64,000 bases of DNA from Chitinimonas koreensis (GTDB lineage: Bacteria > Pseudomonadota > Gammaproteobacteria > Burkholderiales > Chitinimonadaceae). Of the stretch, positions 9,320 through 18,514 are shown piece after piece; the first letter of the stretch is position 1, and each line of letters starts with the position of its first letter. The notes under the pieces were generated by a model, which was not told where the DNA came from, ran no database searches, and saw nothing but the letters and a program-made list of their open reading frames with translations. Both the position numbers and the translations under genes were made by a program. The DNA lies in assembly GCF_014353015.1 (NCBI RefSeq), contig NZ_CP060704.1, positions 1,947,001-2,011,000 on the forward strand, read 5' to 3'.

Positions 9320-9983
9320 GCTTCCTCTCCAATGGGCCGCCTGGCTCGCCGACGAAACCGCCAAACCATACTGGGCCGAGCTGCAGGCCTTCCTCGCCGC
9401 CGAAGCCGCCGCCGGCAAGACCATCTACCCGCCGGCCGAGCTCCGCTATGCGGCGCTCGAAGCGGTCGCACCGAGCGAGGTGAAGGTGGTGATCCTGGGC
9501 CAGGATCCCTACCACGGCCCAGGCCAGGCGCATGGTTTCAGCTTCTCGGTGCCGCGGGGCGTGCGGCCACCGCCTTCGCTGCTCAACATCTTCAAGGAAA
9601 TCGCCCGCGACCTCGGCCATACCCCGCCGGGCCACGGCAACCTGGTGGACTGGGCCGGGCAGGGCGTGCTGCTGCTCAACAGCGTGCTCACCGTCGAGGC
9701 CGGCCAGGCCGGCTCGCATCGCAAGCGCGGCTGGGAACGCTTCACCGACGCGCTGGTGGCCAAGCTGGCGCGCGAGCGCGAGCACCTGGTCTTCATGCTG
9801 TGGGGTGGTTATGCCGAGGCCAAGCAGTCGCTGATCGACCCGGCGCGCCATTGCGTGCTGCTGTCGCCCCACCCGTCGCCGCTGTCGGCCCATCGCGGCT
9901 TCATCGGCAATGGCCATTTCTCGGCCGCCAACCGCTACCTGGCCGAGCACGGCATCGCGCCGATCGACTGGGCCTTGCGCTGA
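9309..9983 (+). CDS. ung: Uracil-DNA glycosylase
   Basis: Ung removes uracil from DNA and starts base-excision repair. The protein is 224 residues from the ATG at 9309. It has the water-activating loop GQDPYHGPGQAHGFSFSV (about residues 63-80), PPSLLNIFKEI, LLLNSVLTVEAGQAGSH and the DNA-intercalation loop HPSPLSAHRGF with the catalytic histidine. These are diagnostic for family 1 UDGs, and the length is normal. It is translationally coupled to the upstream PilZ-like gene (11-base overlap). Confidence 0.97.
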   Translation: MTTELPLQWAAWLADETAKPYWAELQAFLAAEAAAGKTIYPPAELRYAALEAVAPSEVKVVILGQDPYHGPGQAHGFSFSVPRGVRPPPSLLNIFKEIARDLGHTPPGHGNLVDWAGQGVLLLNSVLTVEAGQAGSHRKRGWERFTDALVAKLAREREHLVFMLWGGYAEAKQSLIDPARHCVLLSPHPSPLSAHRGFIGNGHFSAANRYLAEHGIAPIDWALR

Positions 9984-10054
9984 TCCGACCTCCGGCCCGA
10001 TCGGGTCGGCGCCGTTTCGCGTCGTGGTGCCCGAAAGCTCGCCGGGCCGATAAA

Positions 10055-10083
10055 GCAAAAAGCCGCCCGAGGGCGGCTTTTGC
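10055..10083. terminator. Bidirectional rho-independent terminator
   Basis: The arms aaaagccgccc and gggcggctttt flank a short loop, with an A-run before and a T-run after. It sits between convergent ung and the EAL-HDOD gene and can serve both. Confidence 0.85.
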
Positions 10084-10105
10084 ATGAAGCGGATCGGCGG
10101 GACGA

Positions 10106-11323
10106 TCAGACGCCCAGCTCCTCGACCCAGGCCAGCGCCGACACGTGCGCCTTGTTGAGCATCTCCGGCGTGAGCTGGAGCTGTTCGCACAGGCGCGGCA
10201 CGTCGGCCATGTCCGGGTCTTCGCAGGCCTCGGCCAGCTCGATGAAGGGGCCGTAGATGCCGGTGCGCGACAGCAGCGCCTCGGACACGCTGTCGGGCAG
10301 CAGCAGCGTTTCGAGGATCTTGTCCATCGGCATGTCGAGCATCACGTCGAGCAGCGAGAACACGCCGACGATGAACAGGTTGTCGCGGTCGGTGCCGTCG
10401 AGCAGGTGGCTGCCGAGCAGCTCGACCAGCCGGCCGCGCGTGACCGCGGTCTTCATCAGCGCCGGCGGCGTGCCCGCGTCGGAGCTGGCGGTGACCAGCA
10501 GCAGCGTGAGCCAGCGGTACAGCTTCTGGTAGCCGAGGATGGTGACGGCATGGCGGAACGAGTGGATCTCGCACGACAGGCCGAAGCCGGCCGAGTTGAT
10601 ATAGCGCAGCAGCTTGAACGACAGCGCCACGTCGCGCTTGAGCGCGTTCTCGATCTCGACGATCTCGGCGTTGTTCCTGAGCATGTTCAAGAGGCTCAGG
10701 ATGTTGGCGTAGGCCGGATTGATGATCTTGGCCGACAGCGTTTCCGGGTGGGCGAAGTAGTAGCCCTGGAAGCAGTCGAGGCCGACGTCGAGGCAGAACT
10801 TGAACTCGTCCTTGGTTTCGACCTTCTCGGCGACCTGCAGCACCGGGAACTTGCGCAGCTCCTTGGACAGGCTCTTGACGTTCTCCAGGCCCAGTTGCTG
10901 GATGTCCAGCTTCACGTAGTTGGCGAACTCGAGGAAAGGGGCGGTCTGCGGCGTGTAGGTGAAGTCGTCGAGCGCGATGCCGAAGCCCTGGGCGCGCAGT
11001 TCCTTGGCGCGGGCCAGCAATTCGGGCGTGGCGTTGACCGATTCGACGATTTCGAGCACCACGCGCTGCGGGTGCAGGAGCTCGAGGAAATTGCTCTCGA
11101 GCATGGAGGTGGCGACGTTGACGAAGGCGAGCTTGCTGCCGACCAGCCAATCGGCGCCCATGTTCGAGAGGGTGTTGACGAGGATGTTGGTCCCCGCCTG
11201 CATGTCGCTCGAGAAGTCGGCCGTCAGGGACGACTGGTCGAGCCGGAACAGCAATTCATAACCGATGATCTGCTGCTGTCGGTTGAGGATGGGTTGGCGG
11301 CCGATGAAGGCGTTGTTCTGCAT
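10106..11323 (-). CDS. Degenerate EAL plus HDOD signalling protein (YuxH/CdgJ type)
   Basis: The 405-residue protein has an N-terminal EAL-like domain (about 1-195) and a C-terminal HDOD domain (about 200-390; IINPAYANILSLLNMLRN). The EAL signature reads YELLFR and the DDFGTG-equivalent reads DDFTYT. Catalytic residues are therefore missing and phosphodiesterase activity is unlikely. Relatives such as Vibrio CdgJ affect motility without c-di-GMP hydrolysis. It lies next to the chemotaxis operon on the same strand but is separated from cheA by a terminator, so it is probably transcribed separately. Confidence 0.88.
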   Translation of the reverse strand: MQNNAFIGRQPILNRQQQIIGYELLFRLDQSSLTADFSSDMQAGTNILVNTLSNMGADWLVGSKLAFVNVATSMLESNFLELLHPQRVVLEIVESVNATPELLARAKELRAQGFGIALDDFTYTPQTAPFLEFANYVKLDIQQLGLENVKSLSKELRKFPVLQVAEKVETKDEFKFCLDVGLDCFQGYYFAHPETLSAKIINPAYANILSLLNMLRNNAEIVEIENALKRDVALSFKLLRYINSAGFGLSCEIHSFRHAVTILGYQKLYRWLTLLLVTASSDAGTPPALMKTAVTRGRLVELLGSHLLDGTDRDNLFIVGVFSLLDVMLDMPMDKILETLLLPDSVSEALLSRTGIYGPFIELAEACEDPDMADVPRLCEQLQLTPEMLNKAHVSALAWVEELGV

Positions 11324-11360
11324 GTTGACTCGCGATGTTCGGAATCGGTCCGGGGGCCAT

Positions 11361-11394
11361 GAAAACGGCGGTCTTCATTATGCAGACCGCCGTC
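11361..11394 (-). terminator. Rho-independent terminator downstream of cheA
   Basis: Read on the minus strand, a perfect 10-bp stem (acggcggtct / agaccgccgt, plus coordinates 11365-11374 and 11384-11393) with a 9-base loop is followed by TTTTC. It sits in the cheA to EAL-HDOD gap. Confidence 0.75.
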
Positions 11395-11440
11395 ATAGTT
11401 GGCAATTTGCTTACCCTGTCATAACCCCGTCAGACAAGCT

Positions 11441-13372
11441 TCAGCCCTTGTGGGTAAGTAGGTTGAGGAGTTGGCTGGTCTTGATCGCCGACTGTTCGGA
11501 ATTGGATTCGTCGAGCAGGTCTTCCATGTCGAGCACCAGCACCACCGAGCCGTCGCCCGACAGCGTCGCGCCGGCGATGCCGCGCGGGCGGATGTTCTGC
11601 AGCGGCTTGATCACCACGTCGTCGCGGCCGATGAAGCTGTCGATCGCCAGGATGAAACTGTGCTCGGACGACTGCATCAGCACGCCGAACTGCGGCGTCT
11701 GGGTCGCTTCCCAGCCGATCATGCGGGCCAGCGAGCGGACCGACAGGATCTCGTCGCGCACCACGATGGTGGCGCGGCCGGAGACCTCCTGCACCTGTTC
11801 CGGACGGATCGGGATGATCTCGCGCACCATCGCCAGCGGCACCGCGAACGGCTGGTCGCATACGCGCACCACCAGCACCGGCAGGATCGCCAGCGTCAGC
11901 GGCAGCGAGATGGCGAAGCGCGAGCCCTCGCCGACCACCGACTGGATGTCGATGCGGCCGTTGAGCTTCTGGATGTTGGTCTTCACCACGTCCATGCCGA
12001 CGCCGCGGCCGGAGATGCTGGAGATCTGGTCCTTGGTCGAGAAGCCCGGCATGAAGACCAGCTGCAGCGCCTGCTTGTCGTCGAGGCTGTTGGCGGTCTC
12101 GAGGTCGATGATGCCCTTCTCGACCGCCTTGCGACGCAGCACGTCGGGCCGCATGCCCTTACCGTCGTCGGTGATCTCGATCAGGATGTGGTCGCCGACC
12201 TGGGTGGCGGACAGCTGGACGATGCTCTTGGGCGGCTTGCCGGCGGCGATGCGCTCCTCGATCGTCTCCACGCCGTGGTCGACCGCGTTGCGCACAAGGT
12301 GGACCAGCGGATCGTTCAGATCCTCGAGCATCGTCTTGTCGAGCTCGGTCTCCTCGCCGGTGATCACCAGCTCGACGTCCTTGCCCAACTGGCGGGCGAG
12401 GTCGCGCGCCAGGCGCGGGTATTTCTGGAACAGCCGGCCGATCGGCTGCATGCGCGTCTTCATGACCGCGTTCTGCAGGTCGCTGACCAGCAGGTCCAGT
12501 TGGCCGATCGCCTCGTCGAGCGCCTTCAGCGTGGCGGCGTCGGTCTTGCCGCCGAGGATGTCGGAACGCAGCGTGGTCAGCCGGTTCTTGGTCAGGCCGA
12601 TCTCGCCGGACAGGTTGAGCACCTGGTCGAGCCGCACGGTATCGATGCGGATCGTGGTTTCCTGCGAGGCCAGCTGCTGTGCCGGCTGCGGCTTGGAAGC
12701 CGGCTGCGGTGCGGCAGGACGCAGGCCCACCGCGCCGTCGGATGCGGCCGGCACCGCCGGCTTCTGCACCACCGGTACCGGCGCGGCCGGCAGCGGCGGC
12801 GTGGCGGCGACCGGAGCGGGCGCCGGCGCGGCGGGCTTGGCCGCCGCCGCCGGGGCGGGCGCAGGAGCGGCCGGTTTGCCGGTCACGGCCTGGTAGAGCG
12901 CGTGCCAGTCGGGTTCGTTGCCGCCGGCGGGAGCGGCTGCGGGTGCGGCGGCCGGCGCCGGTGCGGGGGCCGGCGCTGCCTTGCCCTCGAGCGCGGCGTC
13001 GAGCTGGGCCAGCAGCGTGCTGTCGGCCGAAGCCGGCGGGCGGCCTTGCGACAGCGAGCCGAACATGTCGCGCACCACGCCGGTGGCGGCGAGGATCACG
13101 TCCATGAGTTCGGGCGACAGCGACAGCTCGCCGTTGCGCAGCTTGTCGAACAGGTTCTCGGTGCGGTGGCACAGGTTCACCAGCGCATCGACGTTGAGGA
13201 AGCCGGCACCGCCCTTGATGGTATGGAAACCGCGGAAGATGTCGTTCAGCAGGTGCTTGTCGCCAGGTCGCTTCTCCAGCTCGACCAGCTTGTTGTCCAC
13301 GTCGGACAGGAGCTCCGAGGATTCGGTGAGGAAATCCTGGAGCAAGTCTTCCATGCCGGCAAAGTCGCTCAT
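11441..13372 (-). CDS. cheA: Chemotaxis histidine kinase CheA
   Basis: CheA autophosphorylates under control of chemoreceptors and passes phosphate to CheY and CheB. The 643-residue protein runs in this order: HPt domain with the phosphorylated His50 in FHTIKGGAGFL, a long Ala/Pro linker (about 130-235), a dimerisation domain (about 240), a HHK ATPase domain (LVRNAVDHGVE N-box, DDGKGM G1, GRGVGMDVV G2) and a C-terminal CheW-like domain. I see no folded P2 CheY-binding domain in the low-complexity linker. It is the last gene of the cheY-cheZ-cheA unit. Confidence 0.96.
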   Translation of the reverse strand: MSDFAGMEDLLQDFLTESSELLSDVDNKLVELEKRPGDKHLLNDIFRGFHTIKGGAGFLNVDALVNLCHRTENLFDKLRNGELSLSPELMDVILAATGVVRDMFGSLSQGRPPASADSTLLAQLDAALEGKAAPAPAPAPAAAPAAAPAGGNEPDWHALYQAVTGKPAAPAPAPAAAAKPAAPAPAPVAATPPLPAAPVPVVQKPAVPAASDGAVGLRPAAPQPASKPQPAQQLASQETTIRIDTVRLDQVLNLSGEIGLTKNRLTTLRSDILGGKTDAATLKALDEAIGQLDLLVSDLQNAVMKTRMQPIGRLFQKYPRLARDLARQLGKDVELVITGEETELDKTMLEDLNDPLVHLVRNAVDHGVETIEERIAAGKPPKSIVQLSATQVGDHILIEITDDGKGMRPDVLRRKAVEKGIIDLETANSLDDKQALQLVFMPGFSTKDQISSISGRGVGMDVVKTNIQKLNGRIDIQSVVGEGSRFAISLPLTLAILPVLVVRVCDQPFAVPLAMVREIIPIRPEQVQEVSGRATIVVRDEILSVRSLARMIGWEATQTPQFGVLMQSSEHSFILAIDSFIGRDDVVIKPLQNIRPRGIAGATLSGDGSVVLVLDMEDLLDESNSEQSAIKTSQLLNLLTHKG

Positions 13373-13399
13373 ATCTTGATCCTCTGGGCTCGGGCCGGA

Positions 13400-14215
13400 T
13401 TAGAAACCAAGGCTGGCGAGCAAGTCGTCGACCTGTTCCTGGTTGGTGACCACGTCGGTACGCCCATCGGCGTTGTAGACCGGACCATTGAGCAGGCTCG
13501 AATCCACCTCGCCGATCGACGGCGGCTTGATCGCGCTGCCGCCGGGCGAGAACTGCATCAGGAATTCCAGCAGGCTGCCTTCCATTTCCTTGGCCATCTC
13601 GACGATCTTCTTGATCACCTGGCCGGTCAGATCCTGGAAGTCCTGCGCCATCATGATCTCGAGCAGTTGCTCGTTGGTGGCCTTGGCGCCGCTGGCCGAT
13701 TCCTTCAGGTGGTCGCGCGTCTTGGCGGCCAGCTGCTTGAATTCGTCGATCGACAGCTGGTTGGCGAACAGCTTGTCCCATTGCGCCGCGAGCGCTTCCG
13801 AATCGCTCTCGATGCGGTTCTGCAGCGGCTGGGCGACGTCGACCGCGTTGAGCGTGCGGTTGGCGGCCTGTTCGGTCAGCGTGGCGATGTATGACAGCCG
13901 GTCGCGCGCATCGGGGATGGCGGCGGCGGCCTTTTCCAGCGACTTGTCGAAGCCGAGTTCGCGCAGCGAGTCGTGCACCTTGCGGGTCAGCTGGCCGATG
14001 CTGGCGAACATCGAGCGGGCCGGTTCTTCGAGCGTTTCGAGATTGGCGGAGAAACCGGCCTGTTCCGTGGCCTTTTCCGCTGCCGGAGCCGGCGCGGGGG
14101 CCGGCGCAGGAGCCGGTGCCGGGGCGGCCGCCGCCGGCTGGTTCGCACTTACGATACTGTCGAACAATGCCTGCAGTTCGTCGGAGTCACCGCTGTTGAT
14201 GGCTTGATCACTCAC
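13400..14215 (-). CDS. cheZ: Protein phosphatase CheZ
   Basis: CheZ dephosphorylates CheY-P. The protein is 271 residues with an Ala/Pro-repeat stretch near the N-terminus (about 28-46). The diagnostic QDFQDLTGQ (about 191-199) supplies the catalytic glutamine, and the tail VDDLLASLGF matches the C-terminal CheY-binding helix. It is mostly helical between. It lies 13 bases after cheY and 27 bases before cheA on the same strand. Confidence 0.95.
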   Translation of the reverse strand: MSDQAINSGDSDELQALFDSIVSANQPAAAAPAPAPAPAPAPAPAAEKATEQAGFSANLETLEEPARSMFASIGQLTRKVHDSLRELGFDKSLEKAAAAIPDARDRLSYIATLTEQAANRTLNAVDVAQPLQNRIESDSEALAAQWDKLFANQLSIDEFKQLAAKTRDHLKESASGAKATNEQLLEIMMAQDFQDLTGQVIKKIVEMAKEMEGSLLEFLMQFSPGGSAIKPPSIGEVDSSLLNGPVYNADGRTDVVTNQEQVDDLLASLGF

Positions 14216-14228
14216 GTCGCACCCCGTC

Positions 14229-14618
14229 TCACTTGTTCAGGTTTTGGAAGATCTTGCCCAGCTTCTCGTCGAGCGTGGCCGCGGTGAACGGCTTGACGAT
14301 GTAGCCGCTGGCGCCGGCCTGGGCCGCCTCGATGATGTTTTCCTTCTTGGCTTCGGCCGTGATCATCAAGACCGGCAGGTGCTTGAGGGTGGCGTCGGCG
14401 CGTACCGCCCGGAGCAGTTCGATGCCGGTCATGTTCGGCATGTTCCAGTCGGTCACGACGAAGTCGTAGGTCGTCGATTTGAGTTTATGCAGGGCAACCT
14501 GGCCGTCTTCGGCTTCCTCGACGTTGCCATAGCCCAGCTCCTTGAGCAGATTCCGCACGATGCGGCGCATCGTCGAGAAATCGTCAACCACCAGGAAACG
14601 AAGGTTCTTGTCCGTCAT
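14229..14618 (-). CDS. cheY: Chemotaxis response regulator CheY
   Basis: CheY is a single-domain receiver that binds the flagellar switch protein FliM when phosphorylated. The 129-residue protein has the acidic pocket VVDDFS (about 10-15), the phospho-acceptor Asp57 in VVTDWNMP, the Thr of MITAEAK and the Lys of YIVKPF. These match E. coli CheY residue for residue. It is the first gene of the cheY-cheZ-cheA unit, about 70 bases downstream of cheV. Confidence 0.97.
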   Translation of the reverse strand: MTDKNLRFLVVDDFSTMRRIVRNLLKELGYGNVEEAEDGQVALHKLKSTTYDFVVTDWNMPNMTGIELLRAVRADATLKHLPVLMITAEAKKENIIEAAQAGASGYIVKPFTAATLDEKLGKIFQNLNK

Positions 14619-14687
14619 GTCTTACTCCGTGAAACCCGTCCGGGGACGGGCGCGCGGCACGCCGCGATTTGCTATGTAGTGGTCAGG

Positions 14688-15623
14688 TCAGCTTTGAAGG
14701 AACGGCGAGATGGTTTCCGCCAACACGAAAGGATCGAATTTAGCGACGTAGGCGTCAACACCGACGCTGCTGCCCATCGCCCGGTTGGCGTTGGACGACA
14801 GCGAAGAGTGCATGACCACCGGGATGCCGTGGAAGCGCGGATCGGCCTTGATGTGCTTGGTCAGCACGTAGCCGTCCATCTCCGGCATCTCGGCGTCGAC
14901 CAGGATCAGCTTGAGGTGGTGGTTGAGCGGCTCGCTGTCGTGCTGGTAGCGGTTGGCGATGTTCTGCAGTTTGTCCCACGCTTCCGCGCCGTTGTTGGCC
15001 TGCTGGTACTTGACGCTGAGCTTGTCGAGCACGCCGACGATCTCCTTGCGCGCGACCATCGAGTCGTCGACGAAGAACATGAACTTTTCCTGGTCCACGC
15101 TCACGGCAGGGATGTCGGGCACGAAGGTTTCGCCGATCACGCCGGCCAGGATCTGCTCGACGTCGAGGATCGAAACCAGCTTGCCGTCGTCGAGCTCGGT
15201 GATGGCGGTGATCATGGCCTGGCTGCCGGCCAGCATGTTTTCGGGCGCGCGCACCTTGTTCCAGTCCACCCGGATGATGCGGTCGACCGACTGCACCAGG
15301 AAGCCCTGGGTGTGCTTGGAGAACTCGGTCACGATCATGGTCTCTTCCATGGCCTTGTCCTGGTCGCCGGGACAGACGAACTTGGCCAGGGAGATCACCG
15401 GGATGATGTTGCCGCGCAGGGAGATCACGCCTTCGACGCCGCTGGGCATATTGGGCGTCTTGGTGATCCGCGGCGTCTGCGACACCTCGCGGACCTTGAA
15501 CACGTTGATGCCGAAAGTCTCCCGCGTGCCCAGCGAGAACAGCAGGATTTCCATCTTGTTCGAGCCGGCCAGCTTGGTGCGGGCGTCGACGCTGTCAAGC
15601 AAGGTGGAATTGGAATTGGACAT
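14688..15623 (-). CDS. cheV: Chemotaxis coupling/response regulator protein CheV (copy 1)
   Basis: The 311-residue protein has an N-terminal CheW-like domain (about 20-165; ETFGINVFKVREVSQTP, GVEGVISLRGNIIPVI) and a C-terminal receiver (about 180-305; FFVDDSMVAR, ILVDAEMPEMDGY, VAKFDP). CheV links receptors to CheA and may act as a phosphate sink. The intact paralogue is a useful template for the frameshifted copy directly upstream. Confidence 0.95.
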   Translation of the reverse strand: MSNSNSTLLDSVDARTKLAGSNKMEILLFSLGTRETFGINVFKVREVSQTPRITKTPNMPSGVEGVISLRGNIIPVISLAKFVCPGDQDKAMEETMIVTEFSKHTQGFLVQSVDRIIRVDWNKVRAPENMLAGSQAMITAITELDDGKLVSILDVEQILAGVIGETFVPDIPAVSVDQEKFMFFVDDSMVARKEIVGVLDKLSVKYQQANNGAEAWDKLQNIANRYQHDSEPLNHHLKLILVDAEMPEMDGYVLTKHIKADPRFHGIPVVMHSSLSSNANRAMGSSVGVDAYVAKFDPFVLAETISPFLQS

Positions 15624-15702
15624 TGAGGTATCCCCTGTGCGCAGTCTGGACTTCTGGTTACGTCTGAAACGATCTAAGGAGCGGTGGCGGAATGCCGGCG
15701 GA

Positions 15703-16657
15703 TCACTTCTGCTGGCCGCGCAGCATGGAGACGACGGCCTCGGTGAGCTTGTGCGGTTCGAATTTGGCGACGTAGGCGTCGACCCCGACCGACTGGCCGA
15801 GCTTCTGGTTCGACATGCCCGACAGCGAGGAATGCATGAGCACCGGGATGCCGGCGAAGCGCGGGTCGCTCTTGACCGACTTGGTCAGCATGTAGCCGTC
15901 CATCTCGGGCATCTCGACGTCGGTCAGGATCATCTGGACGTAATCCTTCACCGGCCGGCCGGTCTGCTCGGCCTGCGCCGCGATGCGCTGCAGCTCCTCC
16001 CAGGCCTTCTTGCCGTTGATGGTCTCGACATAATTGAGCTGCAGCGCCTCGAGCGTGCGCTGGATCTGCTTGCGGGCGATGGCGGAGTCGTCGGCGTAGA
16101 ACACCGTGCGGCCGACCACGTCCGATTGCGGCTGGATCGCGCGGAATTCGTGCGCGTCGTCGATCTGGTTGGTCTCGGCCAGCACCTTCTCGACGTCGAG
16201 CATCATCACCAGCTTGCCGCTGTCGAGCTCGGTGACGGCGGTCACCAGGCCGCGCATATTGTTGTTGAGCATTTCGGGCGGGACGCGCATCTGGGTCCAG
16301 TCCAGCCGCAGGATGGTGTCGACCGCCTCGACCAGGAAGCCCTGGGTGTGTCCGTTGTATTCGGACACGATCATGATGTCGGGCTTGCTCTCGGTCTTCA
16401 CGCCGACGTAGCGGGCCAGGTCGATGACCGGGATCAGGTTGCCGCGCAGGCTGACCATGCCTTCGACCGCGGGGGCATTTCGGGGCCTGGGTGATTTCGG
16501 GCGTGCGCATCACCTCGCGCACCTTGAACACGTTGATGCCGAAGTTCTCGCGCCGGTTCGAGCGCTGGTCCAGCCCCAGGGTGAACAACAGGATTTCCAG
16601 CTTGTTGGTGCCGGCGAGCTTGGTGCGCGCGTCGATTTTCTTGAGCAAGTCGGACAC
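15703..16657 (-). pseudogene. cheV: CheV copy 2, split by a one-base insertion
   Basis: The two halves lie in different frames. The N-terminal part (KIDARTKLAGTNKLEILLF to MRTPEITQAP) is in one frame. The rest (EGMVSLRGNLIPVIDL, CheW domain, then receiver with ILTDVEMPEMDGY) is in the next. Removing one base of the TTT at 16478-16480 restores TQAPNAPAVEGMVSLR, which aligns with copy 1, and gives about 317 residues. I place the start at the GTG 16657 (GGAG nearby). An in-frame ATG lies at 16795. Clean repair suggests a sequencing error rather than a dead gene. Confidence 0.85.
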
Positions 16658-16942
16658 TTTTTTCGACTCCGCGAGGATTTGGGATTGCAACTGACCGTTA
16701 CGTGGGCCGCCGCTGCTGTTGGCCGGGTCGATGGCTGGCAGGACACCCGCTTCAGACACTTCGAATATTCTACCCGCGCGGCTTGCCGAACGCACACCCG
16801 GCTTGGCAGTCGGAAGCTTGGCGCGATTTTGATACCGTTATCGTCGCGAACTCCGATGAAGGCAAGCCGCATGGGCGCTGCAAGCCGGTCAATCGCGAAA
16901 TTTTTATAATCCACCTGCACTTTCCCAACATAGGAACCCGCC

Positions 16943-18124
16943 TTGTCGTCGCCGAACAGTTCCATCCCGTCGCCATCGGACAAGATCGATCGCGCCGAAC
17001 TCGAGCAGGCTTTCTCGCTGTTCAACGAAGCGTCGCGCCAACTGGTCGAGGCCTATCAGGAACTCGAATCGAAGGTCGGCTCGCTGACCCACGAACTGGC
17101 GGTGGCCAACGGCGCGCTGCGCCAACAGTTCGAGGAGAAGGCCGCGCTGTCGCAGCGGCTGGGCACGCTCCTGGCGGCGCTGCCGGGCGGGGTGGTCGAG
17201 CTCGACCTGCAGGGGCGCGTCAGCGCCATGAACCCGGCAGCCCTCGTCATCTTCGGCCACGCGCTGGACGGGCAGGACTGGGACGCCGCGGTCGGGCCGC
17301 GGCTGCGCGCGACCTCGGTCGCCACCGAGTGGGATTTCGCGCTCGAGCCCGAGATCGAGCGTCGGCTCAGCATCGTCTCCAGCACGCTCGACGACGGCGG
17401 CCGCATCCTCCTGATCCACGACGTGAGCGAGAGCTGGCGCCTGCGCCGCCAGCTGGAGCTGCACAAGCGCCTGGCCGCGATGGGCGAGATGGCGGCCGGT
17501 CTCGCCCACCAGCTGCGCACGCCGCTGGCGACCGCCTTGCTCTACACCGCGAACCTGGCCAAGCCCGGCCTGGGCGAGGCCGAACGGCTCAAGTTCGGCG
17601 AGAAGTCGCTGGCGCGGCTGCGCTACCTCGAGACGCTGATCAAGAACATGCTGCAGTTCGTGCGCGGACAGCAGGCCGCGCTCGAGGTGGTCGACCTGAA
17701 CCTGGTGGTCGAGGAGGCGATGCAGACCGTGCAGCCGCACGACGCCTCGGCCAGCCGACGCTGGACGCTGGCGCTGGCGGCCGAGCCGGCCTGGGTCGAG
17801 GTGAACCGAAAGGAACTCACCGGGGCCGTGATCAATCTCCTCGACAACGCGGTGCAGGCGACGCAGGCCGGCGATGCGATCGCCGTGGCGCTCGAGCGCG
17901 CCGAGCCGGGTTGGCGGCTGGTGGTGTCCGATACCGGCTGCGGCATGAGCGACGCGGTGCGCGACCGGCTGTTCGAGCCGTTCTTCACCACCCGCAAGGA
18001 AGGCACCGGCCTGGGCCTGGCGATCGTGCGCAATCTGCTGACCGCCTACGGCGGCGAGATCGACGTCCGCTCGGCGCCCGGAGAGGGCGCCACGTTCACG
18101 ATCTTGTTGCCAGCGGCGCATTAG
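16943..18124 (+). CDS. Cytoplasmic sensor histidine kinase, FleS/FlrB-like
   Basis: The product is 393 residues from a TTG start (AGGA 8 bases upstream). There is no membrane segment. An N-terminal coiled coil (about 16-72) leads to a PAS-like domain (about 75-165), the dimerisation domain with His189 in GLAHQLRTPLA, and an ATPase domain (NLLDNAVQA, SDTGCGMSD, GTGLGLAIV). FleS/FlrB kinases of polar flagellar systems have this layout and activate the sigma-54 regulator FleR/FlrC. A matching regulator lies four genes downstream. A TATAAT at 16905-16910 may be the -10. Confidence 0.85.
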   Translation: MSSPNSSIPSPSDKIDRAELEQAFSLFNEASRQLVEAYQELESKVGSLTHELAVANGALRQQFEEKAALSQRLGTLLAALPGGVVELDLQGRVSAMNPAALVIFGHALDGQDWDAAVGPRLRATSVATEWDFALEPEIERRLSIVSSTLDDGGRILLIHDVSESWRLRRQLELHKRLAAMGEMAAGLAHQLRTPLATALLYTANLAKPGLGEAERLKFGEKSLARLRYLETLIKNMLQFVRGQQAALEVVDLNLVVEEAMQTVQPHDASASRRWTLALAAEPAWVEVNRKELTGAVINLLDNAVQATQAGDAIAVALERAEPGWRLVVSDTGCGMSDAVRDRLFEPFFTTRKEGTGLGLAIVRNLLTAYGGEIDVRSAPGEGATFTILLPAAH

Positions 18125-18187
18125 CTCCCTATCGTGATAAGGCACATTGCATTTGCATAAACCCGATTCCATAGAACTGAAAAATCC

Positions 18188-18493
18188 ATGACTGCTATTG
18201 TCGAGATTGATGGCCAGACCGGCCGCCTCGTATTGTCCGGGCAATTCGATTTCAGCGCGCACCGCGACTTCCGCCAGGCTTGTGACGATGTGCTGGGCAA
18301 GGAAGGGGTCCGCGAGGTGCTGGTCGATTTCCAGCAGGTCGACTACCTGGACAGCTCGGCGCTGGGCATGCTGCTGCTGCTCAAGGAGAAGGCCTCGGCA
18401 GCGGGCAAGTCGCTTGCCCTGGTGAATTGCCGCGATACGGTGCGACAAGTGCTCGAGATCGCCTGCTTCGGCAAGATATTCACCATCCGTTGA
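18188..18493 (+). CDS. STAS-domain anti-sigma-factor antagonist, HsbA-like
   Basis: The 101-residue protein is a single STAS domain. The conserved phosphorylatable serine lies in YLDSSALGML (about S56). In partner-switching systems the unphosphorylated protein binds an anti-sigma factor. The next gene encodes receiver, PP2C phosphatase and RsbW-like kinase domains. That pairing matches Pseudomonas HsbA/HsbR, where HsbA acts on the anti-sigma-28 factor FlgM. The equivalence is inferred from domain order and flagellar context. Confidence 0.88.
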   Translation: MTAIVEIDGQTGRLVLSGQFDFSAHRDFRQACDDVLGKEGVREVLVDFQQVDYLDSSALGMLLLLKEKASAAGKSLALVNCRDTVRQVLEIACFGKIFTIR

Positions 18494-18514
18494 GCCCTTT
18501 GCCGCGGGCCGAAC

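Noticed and set aside
10046..10053. Second GCCGATAA (sigma-28 -10 match)
   Set aside because: It lies just before a terminator, between convergent gene ends, with no -35 and no gene downstream on the plus strand.
9168..11150. Minus-strand 660-codon frame over ung and the EAL-HDOD gene
   Set aside because: It crosses the bidirectional terminator and is out of frame with both real genes.
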